Position numbers and translations under genes: made by a program. The notes beneath the pieces were generated by a model. The model saw only the letters and a program-made list of their open reading frames with translations. It did not search any database and had not been told where the DNA came from. Shown here in pieces: positions 1 through 7,582 of a stretch of DNA of 64,000 nucleotides. Each line of letters opens with the position of its first letter. Positions within the stretch are counted from its first letter, which is position 1. This stretch comes from Streptomyces noursei (lineage in GTDB: Bacteria; Actinomycetota; Actinomycetes; Streptomycetales; Streptomycetaceae): positions 5,828,001-5,892,000 of the forward strand of contig NZ_CP070326.1 in assembly GCF_016917755.1 (NCBI RefSeq), in the 5' to 3' direction.

Positions 1-426
1 CGCCCCGCCGAGACCGACGCGATGATCGACCCCGACGGCTGGCTGCACACCGGCGACATCGGGCGGACCGACGCCACCGGCTGGCTCCATGTCGTCGACC
101 GCGTCAAGGAGTTGATCAAATACAAGGGCTACCAGGTCGCCCCCGCCGACCTGGAGGCGCTGCTGCTCGCCCACGAGGCCGTCGCGGACGCGGCCGTCAT
201 CGGCGTCACCGACGACGACGGCAACGAGATCCCCAAGGCGTTCGTGGTCCGCCGACCGGGGGCCGCGCTCACCGCGGACGAGGTCATCGCCTACGTTGCA
301 GAACGAGTTGCCCCGTACAAGAAGGTACGCCGCGTGGAATTCCTGGACAGTGTCCCGCGTGCCACCACCGGAAAGATCCTCCGGCGCGAACTCCGCGCCA
401 GGGAAAGGAGTTCGACGGTCCGATGA
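1..426 (+). CDS. 4-coumarate-CoA ligase-like acyl-CoA synthetase, C-terminal part
   Basis: The reading frame is open from the first base, so the gene begins outside the window and only about the last 141 residues are seen. They form the C-terminal lid domain of the AMP-binding (ANL) superfamily: a GWLHTGDIG motif, then VDRVKELIKYKGYQVAPADLE (hinge and A8 region), and the catalytic-lysine motif PRATTGKILRREL near the end. The spacing and the KYKGYQVAP wording are typical of 4-coumarate-CoA ligases, which adenylate an aromatic or fatty carboxylic acid and transfer it to CoA. The stop codon overlaps the start of the crotonase gene (ATGA), so the two are translationally coupled and probably act in one degradation pathway. 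The exact substrate cannot be read from this fragment. Confidence 0.9.
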   Translation, partial: RPAETDAMIDPDGWLHTGDIGRTDATGWLHVVDRVKELIKYKGYQVAPADLEALLLAHEAVADAAVIGVTDDDGNEIPKAFVVRRPGAALTADEVIAYVAERVAPYKKVRRVEFLDSVPRATTGKILRRELRARERSSTVR

Positions 427-1175
427 CGTACGTGGAGCGCGCCCACGAGCGCGGAATCACCACCCTCACCCTCAACTCCCCCCACAACCGCAACGCCCTC
501 TCCACCCGCCTGGTCGCCGAACTGCACCAGGCCCTCGCGGACGCCGCCGCCGACGACGCCGTCCGGGCCGTGCTGCTCGCCCACACCGGCGGCACGTTCT
601 GTGCCGGCGCGGACCTCTCCGAGGCCACCACCGGGGACGCCAAGGACGGCCCCCTGGAGCTCACCCGACTGCTGCGCGCCCTCGTGGAACTGCCCAAGCC
701 GGTGATCGCCCGGGTGACCGGCCACGTCCGCGCCGGCGGGCTCGGACTGCTCGGCGCCTGCGACCTCTCCGTCGCCGGCCCGCAGACCACCTTCGCGTTC
801 ACCGAGGCACGGCTCGGCCTCGCCCCCGCCGTGATCTCGATGCCGCTGCTGCCCCGTATGGACGCCCGCGCCGCCGCCCGCTACTACCTCACCGGCGAGA
901 AGTTCGGCCCCGCCGAGGCGGCCCGGATCGGCCTGGTCACCGTCGCCGCCGACGACGTCGACGCGGGCCTCGCGCCCCTGCTGGACGGCGTGCGCAAGTG
1001 TTCCCCCCAGGGCCTGGCCGAGTCCAAGAAGCTCGTCACCGCAGCCGTCCTGGCCGCCTTCGACCGGGACACCGACGCGCTCGCCGACCGGTCAGCCCGG
1101 CTCTTCGGCTCCGCCGAGGCCCGCGAGGGCATGACCGCCTTCCTGGAACGACGGGACCCGGCATGGGCGCGCTGA
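423..1175 (+). CDS. enoyl-CoA hydratase/isomerase family protein
   Basis: A 250-residue crotonase-fold protein. The family hallmarks are visible: an N-terminal ITTLTLNSPHNRNALS segment, the oxyanion-hole motif FCAGADLSE near residue 60 and RAGGLGLLGACDLSVAG near residue 105, which binds the acyl-CoA thioester. The length is normal for the family. It starts inside the stop of the upstream acyl-CoA ligase gene (ATGA) and its own end overlaps the TetR gene by 13 bases, so the three are one transcription unit. In that setting it probably hydrates or cleaves the CoA ester made by the ligase. Only one obvious acidic residue lies at the expected catalytic places, so hydratase, isomerase and lyase activities are all possible. 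Confidence 0.88.
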   Translation: MTYVERAHERGITTLTLNSPHNRNALSTRLVAELHQALADAAADDAVRAVLLAHTGGTFCAGADLSEATTGDAKDGPLELTRLLRALVELPKPVIARVTGHVRAGGLGLLGACDLSVAGPQTTFAFTEARLGLAPAVISMPLLPRMDARAAARYYLTGEKFGPAEAARIGLVTVAADDVDAGLAPLLDGVRKCSPQGLAESKKLVTAAVLAAFDRDTDALADRSARLFGSAEAREGMTAFLERRDPAWAR

Positions 1176-1780
1176 CCCCGGCCCGCGGCACCAAGGAGCC
1201 CCAGCAGGAGCGCAGCCGCGCCACCCGGCTCAAGCTGCTGGAGGCCGCCGTCGCCTGCCTCGCCGAACGCGGCTGGACCGGCAGCACGGTCGCCGTCGTC
1301 GCCGAACGGGCGGGCGTCTCCCGAGGCGCCGCCCAGCACCACTTCCGCACCCGCGAGGACCTGTTCACCGCCGCCGTCGAGCACGTCGCGGAGAAACGCC
1401 AGGGCGCGCTCAAGGCCCTGGCGCACGACCTCCCGCCGGCCGGCTCCATCGCCCGCACCTGGATGATCGTCGAGGAGGTGGTCGGCCTCTACACGGGCCC
1501 GTTGTTCCGGGCCGCGCTCCACCTGTGGGTGGCCGCCTCCGACGAGGAACAACTCCGCGACCGGGTCACCGCCCTGGAGGCCCGGGTGGGCCGCGAGGCG
1601 CACCGCACGACGGTGGCGCTGCTCGCCGCCGACGAGTCCGTCCCCGGCGTCCGGGAGACCGTCCAGGGTCTCCTGGACATGGCCCGCGGCCTCGGCCTCG
1701 CGAACCTCCTGACGGACGACTCGGCACGGCGGGACCGGGTCGTGGCCCAATGGGCCAAGAACATCCACGCGGTGCTGTAG
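1163..1780 (+). CDS. TetR/AcrR family transcriptional regulator
   Basis: A 205-residue protein with an N-terminal TetR DNA-binding domain at about residues 15-62: the sequence RLKLLEAAVACLAERGW is the first helix pair, and VAERAGVSRGAAQHHF is the helix-turn-helix followed by the usual HF-RE-LF motif. The rest is a helical ligand-binding domain with no specific signature. The ATG chosen lies inside the 3' end of the crotonase gene (13-base overlap), which gives the normal TetR length. Regulators fused in this way to acyl-CoA genes usually repress their own operon and respond to the substrate or its CoA ester; that is inference here. It is followed by an unusual palindromic intergenic region. 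Confidence 0.88.
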   Translation: MGALTPARGTKEPQQERSRATRLKLLEAAVACLAERGWTGSTVAVVAERAGVSRGAAQHHFRTREDLFTAAVEHVAEKRQGALKALAHDLPPAGSIARTWMIVEEVVGLYTGPLFRAALHLWVAASDEEQLRDRVTALEARVGREAHRTTVALLAADESVPGVRETVQGLLDMARGLGLANLLTDDSARRDRVVAQWAKNIHAVL

Positions 1781-1799
1781 CCCTGCGGGCGGCTGCTTC

Positions 1800-1870
1800 C
1801 CGCCTGACGGCGGGTTGTGCCGGTTCCGCTGCGTGTCCGCCTGACGGCGGGGGGGGGCGGTTCCGCTGCG
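1800..1870 (+). repeat. tandem pair of about 34-base GC-rich repeats
   Basis: Two direct copies, at 1800-1833 and 1837-1870, share CCGCCTGACGGCGGG at the left and GGTTCCGCTGCG at the right, with a variable middle. An inverted copy lies at 2221-2251. The block flanks the hairpin at 1893-1963 on the side of the TetR gene, and the inverted copy flanks the second hairpin on the citA side. Confidence 0.75.
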
Positions 1871-1892
1871 CGGGGCTTTTCGGCAGCGGTGC

Positions 1893-1963
1893 CGGGTCTG
1901 TGGGGTGGGGGTTGTGCGGACTGCTGCGCTTTACGTCCGCACAACCCCCACCCCACAGACCCG
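1893..1963 (+). ncRNA. long perfect hairpin, conserved-loop family copy 1
   Basis: Bases 1893-1921 are the exact reverse complement of 1935-1963, a 29-base-pair perfect stem. The 13-base loop (1922-1934) with its closing pair reads CTGCTGCGCTTTACG. The same loop, with different stems, occurs at 2104-2184 and 14694-14770. It lies about 110 bases after the stop of the plus-strand TetR gene, and in that transcript the loop reads CUGCUGCGCUUUACG. No T run follows the stem, so it is not a textbook terminator. It could be a 3'-UTR element, a terminator variant or a DNA cruciform. Confidence 0.8.
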
Positions 1964-2103
1964 TCCCCTCCCGTGGGTGGTCATGAAGACGGTGGGTGGG
2001 GGTGTGTGCCGGTGGTCTCCTGCGGGTTTGTTGTGGAGTGGTGACCGTCAGCGGACCACCGGCGTCAGCGCCCGCGTACCTGTTTTTCCCACCCACAACG
2101 GGA

Positions 2104-2184
2104 GGTGACGGGCCGGAGGGGTAGGGGGTGTCCGGACGTAAAGCGCAGCAGTCCGGACACCCCCTACCCCTCCGGCCCGTCACC
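2104..2184 (-). ncRNA. long perfect hairpin, conserved-loop family copy 2
   Basis: Bases 2104-2137 are the exact reverse complement of 2151-2184, a 34-base-pair perfect stem, the longest of the three. On the plus strand the loop with its closing pair reads CGTAAAGCGCAGCAG, so on the minus strand it is CTGCTGCGCTTTACG, the same as copy 1 read in the TetR direction. It lies about 150 bases after the stop of the minus-strand citA gene. The stem sequence differs from the other copies, while a G-rich 5' arm containing GGGGT-GG is shared. Confidence 0.8.
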
Positions 2185-2220
2185 GCACCCGACAGCCCCG
2201 CGCAGCGGACAACAACTCCG

Positions 2221-2251
2221 CGCAGCGGACGAAACACCCGCCGTCAGGCGG
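2221..2251 (-). repeat. inverted copy of the 34-base flanking repeat
   Basis: CGCAGCGGAC...CCCGCCGTCAGGCGG is the reverse complement of the repeat unit at 1800-1870, and a partial unit with CCCCGCGCAGCGGA precedes it at 2196-2209. It places the same flank outside hairpin copy 2 as outside copy 1, so the two elements face each other. Confidence 0.7.
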
Positions 2252-2336
2252 ACACGCGCCGCAGGCGCAAAAGGCGACCCCCACGGCGGAAACGCCGACA
2301 ACGTGGGAAGCCCGCCAAGCGCAGCGGAAGGGCGGA

Positions 2337-3437
2337 CTAGCCCGCGATGTCCTCGTAGCCCGCGATCGACTGCGGGCTCCGCGCCGCCGGGCCCACGTAT
2401 CGGGCGGACGGGCGGACCAGGCGTCCGGTCCGCTTCTGCTCCAGGACGTGGGCGCTCCAGCCCGCCGTGCGGGCGCAGGTGAACATGGACGTGAACATGT
2501 GCGCCGGGACCTCCGCGAAGTCCAGGACGATGGCCGCCCAGAACTCCACGTTGGTGGCCAGTACCCGGTCGGGGCGGCGGTTGTGCAGCTCCTCCAGGGC
2601 GGCCTTCTCCAGGGCCTCGGCGACCTCGAAGCGCGGGGCGCCCAGTTCCTTGGCGGTCCGTCGCAGGACCCGCGCCCGCGGGTCCTCGGCGCGGTAGACG
2701 CGGTGGCCGAAGCCCATCAGCCGCTCGCCGCGGTCCAGCGCCTGTCGGACGTAGGCGCCGGCGTCACCGGTCCGCTCGATCTCCTCGATCATGCCGAGGA
2801 CGCGGGAGGGCGCGCCGCCGTGCAGCGGGCCGGACATGGCGCCGACGGCGCCGGACAGCGCCGCCGCCACGTCCGCGCCCGTCGAGGCGATGACCCGGGC
2901 GGTGAAGGTCGAGGCGTTCATGCCGTGCTCGGCGGCCGAGGTCCAGTAGGCGTCGACGGCCTTGACGTGCTTGGGGTCGGGCTCCCCGCGCCAGCGCTTC
3001 ATGAAGCGCTCCACGACGGTCTCCGCCTTGTCGATCTCCTTCTGCGGCACCATCGGCAGGCCCTGGCCGCGCGCCGACTGGGCGACGTAGGACAGCGCCA
3101 TCACGGCGGCCCGGGCGAGGTTGTCGCGGGCGGTCTGCTCGTCGATGTCGAGTAGCGGTTTCAGGCCCCATACGGGCGCCAACATGGCGAGCGCGGACTG
3201 CACATCGACCCGGATGTCACCCGAGTGCACCGGGATCGGGAAGGGCTCGGCGGGCGGCAGCCCCGGCTTGAACGCCCCGTCGACCAGCAGCCCCCAGACG
3301 TTCTCGAAGGACACGTGCCCGACGAGGTCCTCGATGTCCACCCCGCGGTAGCGGAGCGCGCCGCCCTCCTTATCGGGTTCGGCGATCTCCGTCTCGAACG
3401 CGACGACTCCCTCAAGCCCGGGAACGAAGTCGGACAT
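2337..3437 (-). CDS. citA: citrate synthase 2
   Basis: A 366-residue citrate synthase that condenses acetyl-CoA and oxaloacetate to citrate. The N-terminus FVPGLEGVVAFETEIAEPDK and the RYRGVDIEDLV segment match actinobacterial citrate synthase 2 (CitA of mycobacteria) closely. Active-site elements are visible: SGPLHGGAPS for the first histidine, FGHRVYRAEDPRARVL for the second, and NVEFWAAIVLD carrying the aspartate. The start is the ATG beginning MSDFVPGLEG, which gives the family length; an open frame continues upstream but without homologous sequence. It is convergent with the TetR gene and divergent from pdxH, with a 435-base region between. Confidence 0.93.
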   Translation of the reverse strand: MSDFVPGLEGVVAFETEIAEPDKEGGALRYRGVDIEDLVGHVSFENVWGLLVDGAFKPGLPPAEPFPIPVHSGDIRVDVQSALAMLAPVWGLKPLLDIDEQTARDNLARAAVMALSYVAQSARGQGLPMVPQKEIDKAETVVERFMKRWRGEPDPKHVKAVDAYWTSAAEHGMNASTFTARVIASTGADVAAALSGAVGAMSGPLHGGAPSRVLGMIEEIERTGDAGAYVRQALDRGERLMGFGHRVYRAEDPRARVLRRTAKELGAPRFEVAEALEKAALEELHNRRPDRVLATNVEFWAAIVLDFAEVPAHMFTSMFTCARTAGWSAHVLEQKRTGRLVRPSARYVGPAARSPQSIAGYEDIAG

Positions 3438-3872
3438 CAGGCGGCTCCTCAAGATGGGGACGGCAACCGGTGACCGGCTGCCGTGCGGTCGACTCAGGTG
3501 CGGCGCCGGTGCGGCTACGCGGCTGCGCCGGGCAGCTCGCGGTCCGTACCGGTCACCCCGGTGATGCCCCGCCGGGGCAGGGGCCACGCGACGGTTCCGC
3601 CCGTTGGTGGTCGGTCCACGGGCGCGGGCCGCCACGCATGCTGCCCGCAGCGGCCTGAAGACGGACACGATAACTCCCGGTGTCCGAAGGCCACAGTGGG
3701 CCGGGCCATGATTTTGGCGGGTTCATCAGCAGCGGGGAAGCGTGACATCCGGCACACTGGGCGATTTGCCGACGGGAGGGTTACGCCCCGGCGACGAGGG
3801 GCAGACTTCCAGCCCACCGGGCTGTCTGGCGCGGGGCGGATGCTGCAAGATGAGGCCGTGCATCCCGCCGAC
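3438..3872. other. divergent promoter region of citA and pdxH
   Basis: This 435-base gap separates the divergent citA and pdxH starts. It should hold both promoters, but I see no clear -10/-35 pair, operator or riboswitch, and the open frames in it lack any recognisable domain. Confidence 0.5.
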
Positions 3873-4541
3873 ATGCCCTCCGCCGACACCCCCGACCCCT
3901 CGTCCATGCGTGCGCACTACCGCGCCGAGGGAATCGCCGAGCCCGACCTCGCCGCGAGCCCCTACGACCAGTTCGGACGCTGGTTCAAGGACGCGGCGGT
4001 GGCCGGCCTGCACGAGCCGAACGCCATGGTCGTCTCGACGGCGGACGCCGCCGGCCGGCCCAGCTCAAGAACCGTGCTGCTCAAGGCGTTCGACGAGCGC
4101 GGCTTCGTCTTCTTCACCAACTACACCAGTCGCAAGGGCCGCGAACTGGCTGAGAACCCGCACGTCTCCCTGCTGTTCCCCTGGCACCCGCTGGCCCGCC
4201 AGGTCATCGTGATCGGGGCCGCCGAGCGCATCGGCCGGGACGAGACCGCCGCCTACTTCCGCACCCGCCCGCACGGCTCCCAACTGGGTGCCTGGGCCAG
4301 CGAGCAGTCCGCGCCGATCGCCTCCCGCGACGAACTGGAGCGTGCCTACGAGGAGTTGGCGGCCCGCTATCCGGAGGGCGAGCAGGTGCCGGCGCCCCCG
4401 CACTGGGGCGGCTACCGCGTCACCCCCGAGACGGTCGAGTTCTGGCAGGGCCGTCTGAACCGCCTCCACGACCGCCTGCGGTACGTCCGCGAGGGCGCCC
4501 CCGAGGCGGGCCAGTGGCGAGTGGAGCGTCTCGCGCCCTAG
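3873..4541 (+). CDS. pdxH: pyridoxamine 5'-phosphate oxidase
   Basis: A 222-residue FMN-dependent oxidase that converts pyridoxamine or pyridoxine 5'-phosphate to pyridoxal 5'-phosphate, the last step of the vitamin B6 salvage route. Seen in order: the SSMRAHYRAEG N-terminal segment, EPNAMVVSTADAAGRPSSRTVLLK and GFVFFTNYTSRKGREL (FMN and substrate binding), HPLARQVIVIGAAERI, and the C-terminal EFWQGRLNRLHDRLRY motif that is diagnostic of PdxH. The start is uncertain: GTG at 3858 and ATG at 3840 are in frame, and the ATG at 3873 is taken because homologous sequence begins soon after. A strong hairpin follows the stop. Confidence 0.94.
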   Translation: MPSADTPDPSSMRAHYRAEGIAEPDLAASPYDQFGRWFKDAAVAGLHEPNAMVVSTADAAGRPSSRTVLLKAFDERGFVFFTNYTSRKGRELAENPHVSLLFPWHPLARQVIVIGAAERIGRDETAAYFRTRPHGSQLGAWASEQSAPIASRDELERAYEELAARYPEGEQVPAPPHWGGYRVTPETVEFWQGRLNRLHDRLRYVREGAPEAGQWRVERLAP

Positions 4542-4547
4542 GCGAGC

Positions 4548-4577
4548 GCGTGTGCGGCCGGCATCGGCCGCACACGC
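4548..4577 (+). terminator. stem-loop terminator after pdxH
   Basis: A perfect 13-base-pair stem GCGTGTGCGGCCG/CGGCCGCACACGC with a GCAT loop starts seven bases after the pdxH stop. No U run follows, as is common in Streptomyces. A second inverted pair, GACCCGCGGGCTG at 4582-4594 and its complement at 4640-4652, lies just downstream. Confidence 0.75.
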
Positions 4578-4953
4578 AGACGACCCGCGGGCTGTTTCCT
4601 CCGCGCTCGGTGGCGCGAAGGGCCGGTCGGACGAACCGGCAGCCCGCGGGTCGGGTGACTGCTTTGGGATTGGGCCGGCTGCGCATCTGCAGTATGCGCG
4701 GATCCGGCGCTGCACTTCGGTGGAGCGTCGGGCGCTAGCCCGCAGCCACCTCACGCGTCCGGTGCGAAATCATCTGCCGAACCACCTCCCTTCTCGTGTA
4801 CCCCATACGTTAGGAATCCGCCCGGCGCCGCACAACCGGTTTTTTCCGGGGGCGGAACTTGCCGGGCGGCGATTTCCGCGAATGGGGTGTGTCCCACGTC
4901 ACGTTCCAGTTGAATGACCCCACGTGGAGCACGTGCGGCCGCGTTCGTAAGGG
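4578..4953. other. intergenic region upstream of the PAS sensor gene
   Basis: Beyond the pdxH terminator this region holds a second, wide inverted repeat (13-base arms at 4582-4594 and 4640-4652 around a 45-base spacer) and then the presumed promoter of the PAS-domain gene. No gene was found. The stretch 4790-4860 is less GC-rich than its surroundings, which fits a promoter, but I cannot assign -10 and -35 boxes with confidence. Confidence 0.5.
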
Positions 4954-6498
4954 GTGCCAGTGACTGCCTCGTCAGCTTCTTCGGCCTCGTCGGCCTCGTC
5001 GTCGAGGCGCCCTGCCTCCGGCGGTCCGCCCGGCCCGGTGGACGGGCCCGGACAGGCGGCCTCCGGGCCCCCGCGGACCGGCGTGGACACCGAGCCCGAC
5101 CGACCTCCGGACGCCGACGACTCCGGGCTGCTCGCCGCCCTCCTGGACGGTATGGACGCCGCCCTGATGGCCTTCGCCGCCGACGGCACGGTCACACACT
5201 GGAACCACGAGGCCGCCCGCATCCTCGGCTGGACGCCGCAGGAGGCGGTCGGCCGCCCCGGTCTGACGGGCTGGGCGGTCCGCGCGGAGGACGCCGAGGG
5301 GGTGCAGTCCGCGCTGGCCGCCGCGATGCGCGGCCCGGGCCGTCAGGTGCACGACTTCGCCCTGCTGACCAAGGACGGCCACCGCGTCCTGGTCCGCACC
5401 CAGTCCTCCGCGGTGCACGCCGCCGACGGGCGGGTCGCCGGGGTCTACTGCGCCTTCAGCGAGTCGCACACCCAGCTCGACCTGGAACGGGCCGTGGCGC
5501 TGAGCGAGGCGCTCTTCGAGGACGCCACCTGGGGCGTGGTGCTGATCGACGCCGACCTGCGGCCCGCGGTCGTCAACGGACACGCCGCCCGCGCCTTCGG
5601 CAGGGGCCGTACCGCGCTGTTGGGCCGCCCGCTGGGCGATGTCCTGGCGCAGGGCGTCGAGGAGCTGGAGAACGCCTTCCAGCACGTCCTGGCGGAGGGC
5701 GCGCCGCCGGCCATCGCGGAGCTGTGGGTGACGCTGCGGGACGGCGAGTGCGAACTCCCGCGCCGGTGCTGGCGCAGCGGCTTCGTCCGACTTGCCTCGC
5801 CGCTGGCCGAGGAACCCGTCCCGCTCGGCGTGGCCTGGCTCTTCCAGGACGTCACCGAGCTCAAGCGCACCGAGCAGGACGGCTCCCTGCTGCGCTTCCG
5901 CGCGCATCAGCTGCACCGCGCGGGCCGGGCCGCCGCCGAGTGCCCGGACCCGGCCGAGGCCGCCGCGGTCCACCTCGACTTCGCGCTGGCGGGCTTCGCC
6001 GACCACGCCCTGGTCGACCTGGCCCGCACCCCGGCCCCGGCCCCGTACGGCGCGGTGGACGCGGACGCCGCATGGGACGCGGACCCGCCCGCCCCGGACG
6101 GCGGACCGGGCGCTCCGGTCAGGGCGCCCCGGCTGGTGCGGGCGCTGGCCTCCCCGGCGGGCGCGCCCGGCCCCTCGGAGGTCGTCCCGGCGGCCGGCAT
6201 CCCGGTGGCCTACGCGGTGGGCCACCCGGCGCTCCAGGCGTACGCGCGGCGCGGCTCGGTGCGGGCCAGCGCCGGTCAGAACCCCGCCGAGGGCTGGGCG
6301 GCGGCCCGCAACTGGCCGGACGGCACGGTGCACGGGCTGTGCGTGGTGCTCCGCAGCCGGGGCCGCACCCTGGGGGTCGCCACCTTCCTGCGGATGCCCG
6401 CCCGCCGCCCCTTCGACCGTGCGGACGCCGACTACGCCGAGGAGGTCGCCGCCCGCGTCGCCGCCGCGCTGGACCTCGCGGGGGCGGCGGGGGTGTGA
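4954..6498 (+). CDS. PAS/PAS/GAF-type sensor protein
   Basis: A 514-residue cytoplasmic sensor. After a Ser/Ala-rich, proline-rich leader of about 55 residues comes a PAS domain (about 58-165) with the typical GTVTHWNHEAARILGW start and a C-terminal PAC strand, then a second PAS domain (about 182-300) ending FQDVTELKRTEQD, a linker rich in Pro and Asp, and a GAF-like domain (about 315-514) ending in RAAALDLAG helices. No kinase, phosphatase or cyclase domain follows, so the output must be through a partner. The start is GTG; a second GTG lies two codons later. The next gene is convergent. Ligands are unknown; PAS and GAF domains commonly bind haem, flavin or small molecules. Confidence 0.82.
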   Translation: MPVTASSASSASSASSSRRPASGGPPGPVDGPGQAASGPPRTGVDTEPDRPPDADDSGLLAALLDGMDAALMAFAADGTVTHWNHEAARILGWTPQEAVGRPGLTGWAVRAEDAEGVQSALAAAMRGPGRQVHDFALLTKDGHRVLVRTQSSAVHAADGRVAGVYCAFSESHTQLDLERAVALSEALFEDATWGVVLIDADLRPAVVNGHAARAFGRGRTALLGRPLGDVLAQGVEELENAFQHVLAEGAPPAIAELWVTLRDGECELPRRCWRSGFVRLASPLAEEPVPLGVAWLFQDVTELKRTEQDGSLLRFRAHQLHRAGRAAAECPDPAEAAAVHLDFALAGFADHALVDLARTPAPAPYGAVDADAAWDADPPAPDGGPGAPVRAPRLVRALASPAGAPGPSEVVPAAGIPVAYAVGHPALQAYARRGSVRASAGQNPAEGWAAARNWPDGTVHGLCVVLRSRGRTLGVATFLRMPARRPFDRADADYAEEVAARVAAALDLAGAAGV

Positions 6499-6557
6499 GC
6501 GGGCCTAGGAGCGCCGGCGGGCGGGCGGTCGGCCGTCCGGTGTCCGGCCCGCGCCCC

Positions 6558-7325
6558 TCAGTGCCGGTAGAAGATCCGGTCCGCGTACTCCCGCATCACC
6601 CGGCCGTTCCACTCGTGCCCGCCGTCCACGTTGCCCGAGCGCAGCAGCGGCGGCTGCACCCCGCGCTCGGCCAGCGTGCCGGCCGCGGTCGCCACCACGG
6701 CCTGCATGATCGCGCTGGTGACGACCGTCGAGGCGGGGGCGAACGGCGCCTCGATGCCGGGCAGCGTCAGCTCCGCGTCGCCGACCGGGATCCGGCTGTC
6801 CAGCACGATGTCGCAATGGTCCTTGAGGTATGTCCCCGAGGAGTGCCGGGACTTGGTGGCGCCCGCGTAGGCCACCGACGTCAGGCCGATGACCCTGATG
6901 CCCAGGGCCCGCGCGTTGATCGCCATCTCGACCGGCAGCGCGTTCCGCCCGGAGAGCGAGATGATCACCAGCACGTCGCCGCGCTCCAGCGGGCTGGTGT
7001 CCAGCACCGCCCCGGCCAGCCCGTCGACCCGCTCCAGGGCGCTGCCCAGCGTCGCCGGCCGGACGTCCACCCCGACGACCCCGGGGACGGAGAGCAGGTT
7101 CATGATCGCCAGGCCGCCGGCGCGGTACACGGTGTCCTGGGCCGGCAGCGAGGAGTGCCCGGCCCCGAAGGAGAAGACCCGGCCGCCCGCCGCCACGGTG
7201 TCCGCGATCAGCCGGCCGGCCGCGGTGATCCGGTCCCCCTCCGCGTCGCGGACCTGCCGCAGCAGGTCGATCGCGGCGTCGAAGTACCGCCCGGCCAGCC
7301 CCTCGCTCCGGTCGCTCTCAGCCAT
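6558..7325 (-). CDS. SIS-domain phosphosugar-binding protein (UPF0309 family)
   Basis: A 255-residue protein with a single sugar-isomerase (SIS) domain. The signature stretches are GRVFSFGAGHSSLPAQDTV, with the phosphosugar loop, and DVLVIISLSGRNALPVEMA, the Ser/Thr-rich nucleotide-sugar loop, followed by VIGLTSVAY. Proteins of this type belong to the conserved UPF0309 group found in actinobacteria and firmicutes, whose physiological substrate is not established; they are usually called sugar isomerases by fold only. The ATG starting MAESDRSEG is chosen because the longer frame lacks homologous sequence. It is divergent from the iron regulator gene, an arrangement I recall as conserved in Streptomyces. 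Confidence 0.86.
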   Translation of the reverse strand: MAESDRSEGLAGRYFDAAIDLLRQVRDAEGDRITAAGRLIADTVAAGGRVFSFGAGHSSLPAQDTVYRAGGLAIMNLLSVPGVVGVDVRPATLGSALERVDGLAGAVLDTSPLERGDVLVIISLSGRNALPVEMAINARALGIRVIGLTSVAYAGATKSRHSSGTYLKDHCDIVLDSRIPVGDAELTLPGIEAPFAPASTVVTSAIMQAVVATAAGTLAERGVQPPLLRSGNVDGGHEWNGRVMREYADRIFYRH

Positions 7326-7582
7326 GGCCGCGGGCCCCTCTCGTCGCGTCTGGATGGGATCTGTGGCGGGACGGTGCCGGCTCGTTGGCGTCCTGTCGCC
7401 GCCTCGTGGATCAGTGGCCCGGATCACGTTGCGGTCTGGACCAGTGCGCTGTCAATACGCCGGGCAATGCACCCGTTGAACCCGTCGCGGAACGTCCGCA
7501 GCGCGGACGAGGACGCACCCTTGTCAGTGGGATGCGTCAGAATTGAGTCCAGGGCCACCGCACGACATATCGAGGGGCACGC

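Larger units (their letters stand above)
1781..2336. other. palindromic intergenic region between convergent genes
   Basis: This 556-base stretch between the TetR gene (plus) and citA (minus) contains no convincing gene. It is built as a large quasi-palindrome. From outside to inside there are copies of a CCGCCTGACGGCGGG-type repeat (1800-1833, 1837-1870, and inverted at 2221-2251), a TCCGCTGCGCGGGG block and its reverse (1862-1875 and 2196-2209), two very long perfect hairpins (1893-1963 and 2104-2184), CCTCCCG-GTGGGTGG blocks, and a central 10-base inverted pair GCCGGTGGTC/GACCACCGGC (2008-2017, 2054-2063). Open frames crossing it are composed of these repeats and look like artefacts. Confidence 0.8.

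Noticed and set aside
1817..2482. Several open frames across the palindromic region
   Set aside because: They consist of the repeats and hairpins themselves and encode similar GLLRFTS or RKAQQS strings wherever the hairpin occurs, so they are artefacts.
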